Translations under genes and position numbers: made by a program
The notes under the pieces: model-generated
Told to the model about the DNA's origin: nothing
Seen by the model: only the letters and a program-made list of their open reading frames with translations
Databases searched by the model: none
Source of the DNA: Competibacter_A sp002352125
Lineage (GTDB): Bacteria; Pseudomonadota; Gammaproteobacteria; Competibacterales; Competibacteraceae
Assembly: GCA_035441325.1 (NCBI GenBank)
Contig: DAOROA010000018.1
Coordinates: forward strand, 11,597 to 75,596
Reading direction: 5' to 3'
DNA: 64,000 bases
Shown: positions 1-9,185 of the stretch, one piece after another
Position numbering within the stretch: position 1 is the stretch's first letter
How the letters are laid out: the number at the start of each line of letters is the position of its first letter

Positions 1-474
1 CGCGCTGGCGGTTGGGTTATCGCGCTCAGCTTTTTGGCGGCCTTTTTGTTGGCGGGGATTCCGCTGCCGGGTTCGCTGGACCGGTTTCGTCCGGACTGGG
101 TGGCGATGGTGCTGATCTACTGGAATCTGGCGTTGCCGCATCGAGTCGGCATCGGCGTCGGCTGGGTGGTTGGATTGCTGCTGGATGTGGGGCGCGGCGC
201 GCTGTTGGGCCAACACGCGCTGGCGCTTGCGGCCGTGGCCTATTTGACGTGCCAAACCTATCGCCGCATTCGAGTAGTTCCGCTCTGGCAACAAGCGTTC
301 AGCGTCCTGGTTTTTTTGTTGGTCGAGCAGGTGTTGGTCTTCTGGATCAGCGGGATCATCGGCTATCCGCCGCGCGATTGGTGGTATTTGGCGCCAGCCG
401 CCGGCGGCATGGTGTGTTGGCCTTTGCTGTTCGTGGTGCTGCGCGACGTGCGCCGGCATTTCCAGGTCGGTTGA
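1..474 (+). CDS. mreD: Rod shape-determining protein MreD (5' end outside window)
   Basis: MreD is an inner-membrane subunit of the elongasome that links MreB/MreC to lateral-wall peptidoglycan synthesis. The frame is open from the first base, so the gene begins upstream; an internal TTG at 34 is not the real start. The visible 157 residues are very hydrophobic with several membrane segments. They contain the family pattern FRPDWVAMVLIYW followed by LPHRVGIG, then LWQQA in the middle, as in enterobacterial MreD. By comparison with E. coli MreD only about six to ten N-terminal residues are missing. It lies 15 bp before mrdA, so mreBCD probably continues leftwards and shares transcription with the PBP2/RodA genes. 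Identification is strong; only the 5' end is unseen. Confidence 0.9.
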   Translation, partial: RAGGWVIALSFLAAFLLAGIPLPGSLDRFRPDWVAMVLIYWNLALPHRVGIGVGWVVGLLLDVGRGALLGQHALALAAVAYLTCQTYRRIRVVPLWQQAFSVLVFLLVEQVLVFWISGIIGYPPRDWWYLAPAAGGMVCWPLLFVVLRDVRRHFQVG

Positions 475-489
475 TTCGGGCGAGCCGCC

Positions 490-2424
490 GTGCAATCGTG
501 GCGTTTATCGAGCAAGCCGCCGGCGGACAAGCTGCTGGTCAGGGAGAAAGACAACGCGACCGAAAGCGAGCTGTTTTTCCGGCGCGTTCTGTTCATGCTG
601 TTTGCGGTCTTTTTGGCGCTGCTGTCGGTATCGGGCCGGCTGGTTTATCTTCAGGTGCTCAACCACGAGCGCTTCACCACCCTATCCGAAAGCAACCGGG
701 TCCGCCTGCAACCGTTGCCGCCGACCCGCGGTTTCATCTACGACCGCAACGGCGTGCTGCTGGCTGACAACCTGGCCTCCTACCATCTGGAAATTACGCC
801 GGAACAGGCCAAGGACTTGGACGCTACACTAGCTGCGATTCGGGAGCGCATCGAACTTTCCGACGCCGACATCGAGCGATTCCGCAAGCTGGCTCGCCGG
901 AATCCGCCTTATACCGGCACGCCGCTGCGATTCCAGTTGACCGACGAAGAAATCGCCCGGTTGGCCATCGATCTGTATCGCTTGCCGGGGGTGGAGATCA
1001 AGGCTGATTTGACCCGCCGCTATCCGTTGAAAGCGCGTGGCGTTCACGCTCTCGGCTACGTCGGTCGCATCGACGAAGCCGAGTTGCGCAAGTTGGACCC
1101 CGGCCAATACAGCGGTAGCACCCACATCGGCAAGACCGGCGTAGAGCGCTCTTACGAAGATCTGCTGCGCGGACGCACCGGTTACCAACAGGTCGAAACC
1201 AACGCCGAAGGCCGGCCGTTGCGGGTGCTAAACCGTACCGCGCCGGTGCCGGGCAAGAATATCTATCTCACGATCGACATGCGCTTGCAGGCGGTGGCCG
1301 AAAAAGTTCTGGAGGGTCACAACGGCGCCATCGTCGCCATCGACCCTCGCAACGGCGAGGTGTTGGCCTTTGCCAGCCAACCGATTTACGATCCTAACCT
1401 GTTCGTCAACGGCATCGATTTCGCCTCGTACCGGAAACTCAATACCTCCAAGGATCGGCCCTTGATCAATCGGGCCCTGCGCGGCGTTTACCCGCCCGGT
1501 TCCACCATCAAACCATTGATGGCGCTGGCAGGGCTGGAATACGGGGTAGTCAACCGTTACAGCGGCGTTTTCTGCGCGGGGGTTTATCGGCTAGCGGGGG
1601 TGGGCCGCAAATTCCGTGACTGGAAGCGAGGCGGGCACGGCAGCGTCAGCATGGATCGGGCGATTGCCCAATCCTGCGATGTGTATTTTTACGATTTGGC
1701 GATCAATCTCGGCATCGATCGGATCCACGAATTCTTGGACAAGTTCAGCATGGGGCGGCCGACCGGTATCGATCTGCCTGGCGAGAAGGGAGCGCTGCTG
1801 CCTTCCAGGGAATGGAAGCGCAAGGTCCACAAACAAGACTGGTTCGGCGGCGACACGCTCAGCGCCGGTATCGGCCAAGGATTTTTCCTGGCGACGCCGC
1901 TGCAGTTGGCGCACGCGGTCGCGATCATCGCTCGACGCGGCGACAATTATCGGCCGCGGGTACTGCACGCCACGGAAGATCCCAGCACGCGGATCAAAAG
2001 CTTGGAGGAACCTCGGCAGTTGCCGCCGGTCACGGTCAAAAACCCTCGTTTTTGGGATGCCGTCATCACCGGCATGATCCATGTCGTCGAGGGCGGTACC
2101 GCACACAAGATCGGGATCGGCGCCAAATACCGGATCGCGGGCAAGACCGGCACCGCTCAGGTTTTCACTCTCGGCCAGAGCGAGAGATACGATGCCAAGC
2201 GTTTGGCAAAGCATCTGCTGGATCATGCTTTGTTCGTCGCCTTTGCGCCGGTGGACGATCCCCGCATCGCCGTGGCGGTGATTGCCGAGCACGGCGGCGG
2301 TGGTAGCGCGACGGCCGCACCGTTGGCCCGCAAGGTCATGGATGCGTATCTGCTCGACAAATACGACGATATCGCTGCCGACATCGAACCTGCCGGAGAC
2401 GTTCAGCGAAGTGGAACCGAATAA
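490..2424 (+). CDS. mrdA: Penicillin-binding protein 2, elongasome transpeptidase
   Basis: PBP2 cross-links nascent peptidoglycan during cell elongation, together with RodA. The 644-residue protein has a short cytoplasmic tail, one membrane anchor at about residues 31-52, and a non-catalytic dimerisation region opening with the motif around TRGFIYDRNG. The transpeptidase domain has all three active-site motifs: SxxK as S338-TIK341, SCD at about 395-397, and KTG at about 552-554. Length is close to the 633 residues of E. coli PBP2. The start is GTG at 490, 15 bp after mreD. The 3' end overlaps rodA by 14 bp, which suggests translational coupling. Nothing is missing from the catalytic set. Confidence 0.96.
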   Translation: MQSWRLSSKPPADKLLVREKDNATESELFFRRVLFMLFAVFLALLSVSGRLVYLQVLNHERFTTLSESNRVRLQPLPPTRGFIYDRNGVLLADNLASYHLEITPEQAKDLDATLAAIRERIELSDADIERFRKLARRNPPYTGTPLRFQLTDEEIARLAIDLYRLPGVEIKADLTRRYPLKARGVHALGYVGRIDEAELRKLDPGQYSGSTHIGKTGVERSYEDLLRGRTGYQQVETNAEGRPLRVLNRTAPVPGKNIYLTIDMRLQAVAEKVLEGHNGAIVAIDPRNGEVLAFASQPIYDPNLFVNGIDFASYRKLNTSKDRPLINRALRGVYPPGSTIKPLMALAGLEYGVVNRYSGVFCAGVYRLAGVGRKFRDWKRGGHGSVSMDRAIAQSCDVYFYDLAINLGIDRIHEFLDKFSMGRPTGIDLPGEKGALLPSREWKRKVHKQDWFGGDTLSAGIGQGFFLATPLQLAHAVAIIARRGDNYRPRVLHATEDPSTRIKSLEEPRQLPPVTVKNPRFWDAVITGMIHVVEGGTAHKIGIGAKYRIAGKTGTAQVFTLGQSERYDAKRLAKHLLDHALFVAFAPVDDPRIAVAVIAEHGGGGSATAAPLARKVMDAYLLDKYDDIAADIEPAGDVQRSGTE

Positions 2425-3514
2425 CGCCGGTAAGTTCTTGAAATGGATTTATCTCGATCTGCCGTTGCTGCTGACTTTGCTGGCGGTGTCGGGGGTGGGA
2501 TTGATCGTGCTCTATAGCGCCGGACAGCGCAATCCGGATTTGGTAATCGGCCAGGCGGTTCGGTTGGGGTTGGGGTTCGCCATCATGCTGGCGCTGGCTC
2601 AGATTTCGCCGCACCATCTCCGGTTTTGGTCGCCGTGGATTTACTTGGCCGGCATTCTGTTGCTGCTGGCGGTGATGGTGGTGGGCGATATCTCCAAAGG
2701 CGCGCAGCGCTGGCTCGACCTGGGCGTGATACGGTTTCAGCCTTCGGAAATCATGAAACTCGCCGTGCCGATGATGATGGCTTGGTTCTTCGCCGAGAAA
2801 CCCTTGCCGCCGCGCTGGCCGCATCTGCTGATTGGGGCGTTGATTACCGCGATCCCGTTCATTCTGATCGCCGAACAGCCCGATTTGGGCACGGCGCTGG
2901 TGGTCGGTTGGTCTGGTGCCGTTGCGCTGTTTCTGGCCGGGCTGAGCTGGATCATCCTGCTTGGGCTGGTCGCCGTGCTGGTCGCCGTGATCCCTCTGTT
3001 TTGGACGTTCGTCATGCACGACTACCAGCGGCAGCGGGTACTGACCTTTCTGGACCCGGAAAGCGATCCGCTGGGAACGGGTTACCATATTATCCAATCG
3101 AAGATCGCCATCGGATCGGGGGGGGTTTACGGCAAGGGCTGGCTGAACGGCACCCAGTCCCATCTCGATTTTCTGCCCGAAGGTTCGACCGATTTCATCT
3201 TCGCCGCTTTCTCCGAAGAGTTTGGGTTGATCGGCGGTTGCCTGTTGTTGACGCTGTATTTTTTTATCATCGCTCGCTGCCTGTACATGGCTACCCGCGC
3301 CCCGGATACCTACGGCCGGCTGCTGTCGGGTAGCCTGGCGTTGATCTTCTTCGTTTATGCTTTCGTCAATTCCGGGATGGTCTCCGGCTTGTTGCCGGTG
3401 GTGGGTTTGCCGCTGCCGCTGTTCAGCTATGGCGGAACATCCCTAGTGACGATCATGGCCGGCTTCGGTATGCTCATGGGCGTTTATTCGCACCGCCGGA
3501 CCCCAGCGCGGTAA
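2411..3514 (+). CDS. rodA: Peptidoglycan glycosyltransferase RodA
   Basis: RodA is the SEDS-family glycosyltransferase that polymerises lipid II and works as a complex with PBP2. The frame stays open upstream to 2282, but the chosen start is GTG at 2411. It overlaps the mrdA stop by 14 bp and gives 367 residues, against 370 for E. coli RodA. About ten membrane segments are visible. SEDS landmarks include GAQRWLDLG with FQPSEIMK, and the C-terminal stretch with LPLPLFSYGGTS. The conserved WLNGTQSHLDFLPE and TDFIFAAFSEEFG motifs are also intact. It sits in the mreD-mrdA-rodA-mltB run and is probably co-transcribed. Confidence 0.95.
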   Translation: MEPNNAGKFLKWIYLDLPLLLTLLAVSGVGLIVLYSAGQRNPDLVIGQAVRLGLGFAIMLALAQISPHHLRFWSPWIYLAGILLLLAVMVVGDISKGAQRWLDLGVIRFQPSEIMKLAVPMMMAWFFAEKPLPPRWPHLLIGALITAIPFILIAEQPDLGTALVVGWSGAVALFLAGLSWIILLGLVAVLVAVIPLFWTFVMHDYQRQRVLTFLDPESDPLGTGYHIIQSKIAIGSGGVYGKGWLNGTQSHLDFLPEGSTDFIFAAFSEEFGLIGGCLLLTLYFFIIARCLYMATRAPDTYGRLLSGSLALIFFVYAFVNSGMVSGLLPVVGLPLPLFSYGGTSLVTIMAGFGMLMGVYSHRRTPAR

Positions 3515-3545
3515 TCGCCACCTTTGCCAACGACGAGACTTGCGC

Positions 3546-4670
3546 GTGAAGAGCCCGTTTTTGCTCGGTTTTGCTTTGATGTTGAGCGCGTGCGCGCCAC
3601 CGGTTACGAACCAGCGTCCGGCGACCGCTCCGGTCGCACCGGTGCCGGACGCCGCGCCGTCCGCACCGGACTTGGCGGTCCAATCGATTCCTGCAGTTCC
3701 TGGCCAACCGCTGGCCAGCCGGTCCGACGTGCAGGCGTTCATCCGCGAGATGGTGGCCCGGCACGGGTTTAACTCGGCCCAATTGCAGGCGACCTTCGGT
3801 CGTGCCCAGTCCCAGCCCAGCATCATTGCCGCCATGTCCAGGCCCGCCGAGGCCAAGCCTTGGTATACCTACCGGACCATTTTTGTCAATCCCAAGCGCA
3901 TTCAGGGGGGCGTGGAGTTCTGGCGGGCTAACTCGACGGTGCTGGCGCGGGCCGAGCAGGTCTATGGCGTGCCGCCGGAATACGTGGTCGCCATCATCGG
4001 CGTCGAAACCCAGTACGGCGGTAACATGGGCAAATACCGGGTGCTGGAGGCGCTGTCTACCCTAGCGTTCGACTATCCCCGGCGGGCGGCTTATTTCCGC
4101 AAGGAACTGGAGAATTTCCTGTTGCTGGCCCGCACGGAAGGCATCGATCCGTTGATCCCGCGCGGTTCCTATGCCGGGGCAATGGGGTATGGGCAGTTTA
4201 TGCCGAGTAGCTTTCGCTCTTACGCCGTGGATTTCGACGGCGACAATCACCGCGATTTGTGGCGAAATCCGCGCGATGCGATCGGCAGCGTCGCCCATTA
4301 TTTCAACAAACACGGCTGGCGTGCCGGACAGCCGGTCGCGTCGCCGGCCTTGGTCAGCGGCAGCCGCTATCCGGCCTTGGTCAGTCGCCAAATCAATCCG
4401 CCGCAATACAGCGTCGCTAGCCTGCGAACTCAGGGCGTTGCGCCCCAGGATCGGGTCGGCGATGCCCAGAGCGCGATGCTGCTGGAGTTGCAGGGACGCG
4501 ACGGTCCAGAGTACTGGCTGGGGTTCGATAATTTTTTCGTGATCACCCGCTACAATCGTAGCCAGTTGTATGCCATGGCGGTGTACCAGCTCAGCCAGGA
4601 AATCCGCGAGCGCTACACTCGCTCTTATGCCGGTGTTTCTCCGCCGGAACTCGTGACTCGCGCCGATTGA
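3546..4670 (+). CDS. mltB: Membrane-bound lytic murein transglycosylase B
   Basis: This lipoprotein cleaves the glycan beta-1,4 bond of peptidoglycan to give 1,6-anhydro-muropeptides. GTG 3546 is preferred over TTG 3540 because the purine-rich GACGAG sequence is then about nine bases upstream. The N-terminus is a lipoprotein signal ending in the lipobox LSAC, so the mature protein should be lipidated and sent to the outer membrane. The catalytic glutamate is in GVETQYGG, at about residue 154. Downstream are family motifs such as YAGAMGYGQFMPSS and DGDNHRDLW. The 374-residue length fits MltB/SltB1. It lies 31 bp after rodA and before rlpA, a common elongation-cluster order. Confidence 0.93.
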   Translation: MKSPFLLGFALMLSACAPPVTNQRPATAPVAPVPDAAPSAPDLAVQSIPAVPGQPLASRSDVQAFIREMVARHGFNSAQLQATFGRAQSQPSIIAAMSRPAEAKPWYTYRTIFVNPKRIQGGVEFWRANSTVLARAEQVYGVPPEYVVAIIGVETQYGGNMGKYRVLEALSTLAFDYPRRAAYFRKELENFLLLARTEGIDPLIPRGSYAGAMGYGQFMPSSFRSYAVDFDGDNHRDLWRNPRDAIGSVAHYFNKHGWRAGQPVASPALVSGSRYPALVSRQINPPQYSVASLRTQGVAPQDRVGDAQSAMLLELQGRDGPEYWLGFDNFFVITRYNRSQLYAMAVYQLSQEIRERYTRSYAGVSPPELVTRAD

Positions 4671-4748
4671 GTCGTCCTCAAAATCCACAAGAACCGCGTT
4701 GATCGAATGTGCCGACGGTGCGTTGATCGGCGGAAGGGAGGTATTTTT

Positions 4749-5975
4749 ATGGCGAAATCTTCCTGGAGCCACGCTTTGGCTTGGGCTTCGCTTGCGGGTG
4801 CGCTGGCAGGCTGTAGTTCGGTCCCCGACAGCCCGCCAGCGAGCCCGCGAATCGCCAACTCGCTCTTGAACGCCGATGGCGGCAACGACGAGCCTGTTCC
4901 TCGAAGCGAACCTCCCAGCCGCAGCGGCAATCCCGGCACGTACGTGGTGTTCGGTCGGCGCTACCGGGTTAAGGAGACCAGCGAGGGCTATCGCGAGCAA
5001 GGCGTCGCCTCTTGGTACGGTTGGGATTTTCATGGCCGCAAGACTTCCAGCGGCCCACTCTATAACATGTTCGACTTGACCGCTGCGCACAAGAGCTTGC
5101 CGATCCCGACCTACGTGCGGGTAACCAATTTGGAGAATGGCCGCAACGTCGTGGTCAAGGTCAACGATCGAGGGCCGTTCATCGGGCGCCGCCTCATCGA
5201 TCTGTCCTATGCCGCCGCCGACCGCCTGGGTATGCTGTCGCAGGGAACCGCCCAAGTAGAAGTGACCGCGCTGGAGCCTTACCAATCTTTGCCGGAATTG
5301 GCGGCCCGCCGCGCCGAAGCCCAGGAACGGTTGGCTAGTCGCCAAATCCGGCCGGAACCGGTAACGGAACCCACCGAGCCTGCCGCGAGCGCCGCTGCAT
5401 CGCCGGAGACCGGATCGCGCTTGAAGCCGCTGACCGCATCCGTCGAACCCGCCACAATCTATTTTGCCCACGAAGCGCCAGTTCGAGCAGCGGCAGGAGG
5501 CAAACCGCCGGTTCGGCTCGCGGCGGCGGCGACCGTGGAACGTGGGGCCTCCCGGACCCGCACACCAACCCGGCCGGCCCCGTCCGTGGCGCGAACCGCG
5601 CCGAATTCGGCGATGCGGCCGGCGATCGCCAAGACGCCGATCGAGTCCAAAGAGCCGGATCGCCTCCCCATCCGTTTGGCCTCTGCGGCACCGTTGTTCA
5701 AAAGCAAAGGGGCGGTGGAGGATCGCCGCGTTTCTATCGCCACCGGCAAAGGGAACGGTCGGCTTAATCCGGCGGGAGCCGTGGCCGAACGTCGCGACGC
5801 CCGACCGTCGAGCGGGCATTTGATCGAGTCGGCGCCGCGCGACTCCAGAAAGAAATCGAGCTCGGCCGGCCGTCAAGAGGCTCGTAAAGCGGCCAACGAT
5901 CCCAGCGCCGCCAAGCCAGCGATAGTACGATTGGCTAGCCTCAAGATGAACCGTTCCCGCATTGCCACCGACTGA
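4749..5975 (+). CDS. rlpA: Septal-ring lytic transglycosylase RlpA-like lipoprotein, no SPOR domain seen
   Basis: RlpA proteins are outer-membrane lipoproteins with a double-psi beta-barrel that cleaves naked glycan strands. The start is ATG 4749 with GGGAGG just upstream, although the frame is open further 5'. The lipobox is LAGC near residue 21. The barrel spans about residues 80-175, with GVASWYG, the KTSSG motif, DLTAAHKSLP and VKVNDRGPF, which holds the conserved Asp. After it comes about 230 residues of Pro/Ala/Arg/Ser-rich, probably disordered sequence. The C-terminal SPOR domain that binds denuded septal glycans in E. coli RlpA is not recognisable. The barrel assignment is firm; septal targeting is uncertain. 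Confidence 0.9.
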   Translation: MAKSSWSHALAWASLAGALAGCSSVPDSPPASPRIANSLLNADGGNDEPVPRSEPPSRSGNPGTYVVFGRRYRVKETSEGYREQGVASWYGWDFHGRKTSSGPLYNMFDLTAAHKSLPIPTYVRVTNLENGRNVVVKVNDRGPFIGRRLIDLSYAAADRLGMLSQGTAQVEVTALEPYQSLPELAARRAEAQERLASRQIRPEPVTEPTEPAASAAASPETGSRLKPLTASVEPATIYFAHEAPVRAAAGGKPPVRLAAAATVERGASRTRTPTRPAPSVARTAPNSAMRPAIAKTPIESKEPDRLPIRLASAAPLFKSKGAVEDRRVSIATGKGNGRLNPAGAVAERRDARPSSGHLIESAPRDSRKKSSSAGRQEARKAANDPSAAKPAIVRLASLKMNRSRIATD

Positions 5976-6014
5976 GCAACGTTATCGGTCGCCATCGCCT
6001 CATTCGTCGAATGG

Positions 6015-6050
6015 CCGCCTTGCTTCTTCGAGGTCAAGGCGGTTTGTTTT
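6015..6050 (+). terminator. Rho-independent terminator after rlpA
   Basis: Eight-base-pair perfect stem CCGCCTTG (6015-6022) and CAAGGCGG (6035-6042) with a 12-base loop, followed at once by TTTGTTTT. It lies 40 bp after rlpA and 66 bp before dacA, so it probably ends the mreD-rlpA transcript and dacA has its own promoter. Confidence 0.75.
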
Positions 6051-6115
6051 CGAGCCGGGCTTCTGGCTAGAATCGACACTCAACGAGTTTGCAACCCCGA
6101 AAGACAGTCGCCGAC

Positions 6116-7282
6116 ATGCCGTATTCGAACGTAATTCGCGCTTTGTTGCTGCTTCTCACCCTTGTTTTGTCGTCCTTGATCTGGGCTGTCGCTCACGCCC
6201 AGGCGATACCGCCGCCGCCGCAGGTGCCGGTGCGCGCTTACGTGTTGATGGATTATCAGAGCGGCAATCTGCTGGCCGACTCGAAAGGTGACGAGCGGAT
6301 GGAACCGGCCAGCATTACCAAGCTGATGACTGGTTACGTCATCTACAAGGCGCTGAAATCCGGGAAGATTCACCTGGATGACAAAGTGACCATCACCGAA
6401 AAGGCTTGGAAGACGCCCGGCTCCAAGATGTTCGTCAAAGTGGGCAGCCAGGTGCCGGTGGATGATTTGCTGATGGGCATGGTGGTGCAGTCCGGCAACG
6501 ATGCTACCGTGGCGTTGGCCGAGCACGTCGCGGGCTCTGAAGAAACCTTCGCCAAGCTGATGAACCAGGAAGCGGAACGGCTGGGTTTAAAGAGCAGCCA
6601 TTTCACCAACGCGCCGGGTTTGCCCGATCCCAACCACTATATGTCCGCTCACGACATCGCCACTCTGACGCGGGCGCTGATCCAGGATTTTCCCGAACAT
6701 TACTCTCGCTATTCGGTGCGCAGTTTCAAGTACAACAATATCGAACAACAAAACCGCAACCGGCTGTTGCTGACCGATGCCTCGGTGGACGGCGTCAAGA
6801 CGGGGCACACGAACACGGCCGGTTACTGTCTGGTGTCGTCGGCCAAGCGCAACGATACGCGTCTGATCGGCGTGGTGTTGGGTGCCGAAAAGGAAAAAGA
6901 CCGGTTCGTGGCTAGCCAGGCATTGCTGAACTACGGTTTCAGCTTCTTCGAGAGCCGCAAGCTGTACGATGCCAACACCCCCATCGTCACGACCCGCATC
7001 TGGAAGGGCAAGGAAAACGAATTGCCGTTAGGAGTAATCCAACCCTTGTACGTGACCGTGCCGAAGGGACAAGCGCCGCAGGTGAGCACCACGACCACCG
7101 TTCAGCCGAAGATCGTCGCACCGGCACAAAAGGATCAGCCGTTTGGCGAGATCGTGGTCAAGCTAGGCGATCAAGAGATGAGCAGGACACCGCTGGTCGC
7201 GCTGCAGGAAGTGCCACAAAGCGGTTGGTTTGGGCGGTTGATCGATGCGATCTTAATGTTTTTTTACTACTTGTTTCATTGA
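6116..7282 (+). CDS. dacA: D-alanyl-D-alanine carboxypeptidase (PBP5/6 type)
   Basis: A family S11 enzyme that removes the terminal D-Ala from peptidoglycan pentapeptides on the periplasmic face. ATG 6116 is chosen over an in-frame TTG at 6089 because it directly opens a signal peptide cleaved after AHAQA. The active-site motifs are complete: S66-ITK69, SGN at about 126-128, and KTG at about 228-230. The C-terminal beta domain is followed by an amphipathic helix with GWFGRLIDAILMFF, typical of the peripheral membrane anchor of PBP5. The 388-residue length is normal. It starts the set dacA-ybeD-lipB, an order well known in gammaproteobacteria. Confidence 0.95.
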   Translation: MPYSNVIRALLLLLTLVLSSLIWAVAHAQAIPPPPQVPVRAYVLMDYQSGNLLADSKGDERMEPASITKLMTGYVIYKALKSGKIHLDDKVTITEKAWKTPGSKMFVKVGSQVPVDDLLMGMVVQSGNDATVALAEHVAGSEETFAKLMNQEAERLGLKSSHFTNAPGLPDPNHYMSAHDIATLTRALIQDFPEHYSRYSVRSFKYNNIEQQNRNRLLLTDASVDGVKTGHTNTAGYCLVSSAKRNDTRLIGVVLGAEKEKDRFVASQALLNYGFSFFESRKLYDANTPIVTTRIWKGKENELPLGVIQPLYVTVPKGQAPQVSTTTTVQPKIVAPAQKDQPFGEIVVKLGDQEMSRTPLVALQEVPQSGWFGRLIDAILMFFYYLFH

Positions 7283-7290
7283 GCAGGGCA

Positions 7291-7575
7291 ATGGACGAGA
7301 AGGCGTTTGACGGGAACGACGGGTCGCTGCTGCAATTTCCTTGCGATTTTCCCATCAAGATCATAGGCGCTAGCGATTTCGATCTTAGGCTGTTGGCCGT
7401 GGAACTGGTGCGCCGGCACGCGCTCGATCTCGATGAGACCCGGATACGGGTGCGGGACAGTCGCGCCGGTCGTTACCGGTCGGTGACGGTGGTGGTGCAT
7501 GCCCACGCCCGCGAGCAGTTGGACGCGATTTACCAGGAACTTAGCGGTCATCCGCAAATTACGCTGGTACTGTGA
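7291..7575 (+). CDS. ybeD: DUF493 family protein YbeD
   Basis: YbeD is a small ACT-like cytoplasmic protein of unknown function, conserved between dacA and lipB. The 94-residue product begins at ATG 7291, nine bases after the dacA stop, with GAGCAGGG upstream. Family features are the FPCDFPIKIIG segment near residues 14-24 and YRSVTVVVHAHAREQLDAIY in the second half. It overlaps lipB by four bases (GTGA), so the two are likely translationally coupled. Genetic neighbourhood rather than biochemistry links it to lipoate metabolism. Confidence 0.9.
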   Translation: MDEKAFDGNDGSLLQFPCDFPIKIIGASDFDLRLLAVELVRRHALDLDETRIRVRDSRAGRYRSVTVVVHAHAREQLDAIYQELSGHPQITLVL

Positions 7576-8246
7576 AGCCGGACGCGGGCACGTCGATCAA
7601 GCGTGCCGATCCACTGCTGTTGCGCCGGTTGGGACAGTGCGCGTACCAACCGGTGTTCGATGCGATGCAGGCGTTCACCGCCGGCCGCGATGCCGCGACG
7701 CCGGACGAACTGTGGTGGGTCGAGCATCCATCGGTTTTTACTCAAGGCCTGGCCGGCAAGCCGGAACACCTGCTTGCGCCGGGTGACATCCCCATTATCC
7801 AGGTCGATCGTGGCGGCCAAGTAACCTATCACGGCCCCGGCCAACTCGTCGTGTATTGCCTGCTGGATGTGCGCCGGCTGGGATTGAGCGTGCGGGCGCT
7901 GGTGACGGTGCTGGAGCAATCGGTGATCGAGCTGTTGGCCGCTCGCGACATTGTTGCTCAGGCTCGGCCCGACGCACCGGGGGTTTACGTGGCCAGCGCC
8001 AAGATCGCCTCGCTCGGACTGCGCATCCGGCAGGGACGGTCTTATCACGGCTTGAGCCTGAACGTGGATATGGACTTGGAACCGTTCGCTCGCATCAATC
8101 CTTGCGGCTATCCCGGTCTGCGGGTAACCCAGTTGCGCGATCTCGGCATCGACTCGACCGTGGATGCCGCCGCCGAGGATCTATTGCCCCGCCTTGGCCG
8201 CAAGCTGGGCTATGCTTGTTTTAGCAGAGGCGCGGGATTGCCTTGA
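7572..8246 (+). CDS. lipB: Octanoyl-ACP:protein octanoyltransferase LipB
   Basis: LipB transfers octanoate from acyl carrier protein to the lipoyl domains of 2-oxoacid dehydrogenases and GcvH. LipA then inserts the two sulfurs. The 224-residue protein shows the RGGQVTYHGPGQ motif, the catalytic lysine in ASAKIAS (K144) and the acyl-thioester cysteine in INPCGYPG (C178). The start is a GTG overlapping the ybeD stop by four bases. In many relatives lipA follows within a few hundred bases; here it is about 6 kb away, beyond four secreted-protein genes. Confidence 0.95.
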   Translation: MKPDAGTSIKRADPLLLRRLGQCAYQPVFDAMQAFTAGRDAATPDELWWVEHPSVFTQGLAGKPEHLLAPGDIPIIQVDRGGQVTYHGPGQLVVYCLLDVRRLGLSVRALVTVLEQSVIELLAARDIVAQARPDAPGVYVASAKIASLGLRIRQGRSYHGLSLNVDMDLEPFARINPCGYPGLRVTQLRDLGIDSTVDAAAEDLLPRLGRKLGYACFSRGAGLP

Positions 8247-8394
8247 TCGCTAGCTGATATCTTGCAGGCTTCCAGATAATCCTGCTTGCCGCGCCGTACA
8301 AAATTATTATTAATATCTGCCACATAAGCGCTTGGACTGCGCCCTGCGCTCGGAAAATCGCTCTATACCCGCAACACCAAAGAGGAGCAATGCC

Positions 8395-9099
8395 ATGAGC
8401 AATGATAGACACCTAACTGCCCGACGCACGACAACTTGGATGGCTCTATTCCTAACCACATCCTGGGGAGGAATCGCCAGCGCGGACGAAACCGTGGTGT
8501 GCGCCAGCGACAACAACCGCTACCGGCACTGTCCCACATCGACGCACGGTTACGTGACGATGGTCCGTCAATTGTCGAATTCCCTCTGCCAACAAGGCAA
8601 AACCTGGGATTACGACCGCCGGGGTATCTGGGTGGACGACGGCTGCCGCGCCAAATTCCGGATCGAGTCCGACGACCGTTCCAAGGACAGCAGCAAAGAC
8701 GCCAAGGTAGCGGCCGGCGTGATCCTGGGCGCGGCGATTCTCGGAGCCGTCCTCAGCAACAACAAGGACCACGACGATGGCGATCACTACGACTCCGACA
8801 GCAAATACAACGACGACGCCTACCACGGCAGTCGCCATACCTCCTACGTGCCCGAATGGATGGTGGGCACCTTCCGCGGCCACAACCCGCTGTATAACGC
8901 CGACGTGGTCATGACGATCCAAGAGAACGGCCGGGTCCGGGCCGATGCCAACGGGCAAATCGTCACCGGCTACATCAACGACGAGCGCCTGCACGTCGGT
9001 AATGCGATTTTTGACATCAATCGCGTTCGAGGCGGCTTCGTCACCTCTCAAGAAGGCAACCGGCAGAACGAAGTCGTCTACCGCCGGACCAGAGATTGA
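8395..9099 (+). CDS. Secreted DUF3011-domain protein
   Basis: A 234-residue exported protein of unknown function. ATG 8395 follows AGAGGAG with seven bases between. A cleavable signal peptide ends near GIASA. Residues about 31-90 match the DUF3011 pattern: CAS-N-RYRHC, then MVRQLSNSLC, WDYDRRGIWVDDGCRA. Next is a Gly/Ala-rich stretch, VAAGVILGAAILGAV, which looks like a glycine zipper, then an Asp/His/Lys-rich low-complexity linker. The last 80 residues look like a small beta-rich domain. The four Cys of the DUF3011 part suggest disulfides in the periplasm. It is the first of four secreted-protein genes placed between lipB and lipA. Domain call is firm, function unknown. Confidence 0.8.
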   Translation: MSNDRHLTARRTTTWMALFLTTSWGGIASADETVVCASDNNRYRHCPTSTHGYVTMVRQLSNSLCQQGKTWDYDRRGIWVDDGCRAKFRIESDDRSKDSSKDAKVAAGVILGAAILGAVLSNNKDHDDGDHYDSDSKYNDDAYHGSRHTSYVPEWMVGTFRGHNPLYNADVVMTIQENGRVRADANGQIVTGYINDERLHVGNAIFDINRVRGGFVTSQEGNRQNEVVYRRTRD

Positions 9100-9185
9100 A
9101 AAGAATGGGAGAACCTCAAAATACAAACGCGATAATTCTTTGAATAATAGCAATCAATACAAACGGTTCTTAGAGGAAATCTTTC

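Noticed and set aside
4062..5876. Long minus-strand open frame of 604 codons
   Set aside because: It lies antisense to mltB and rlpA and has no domain resemblance.
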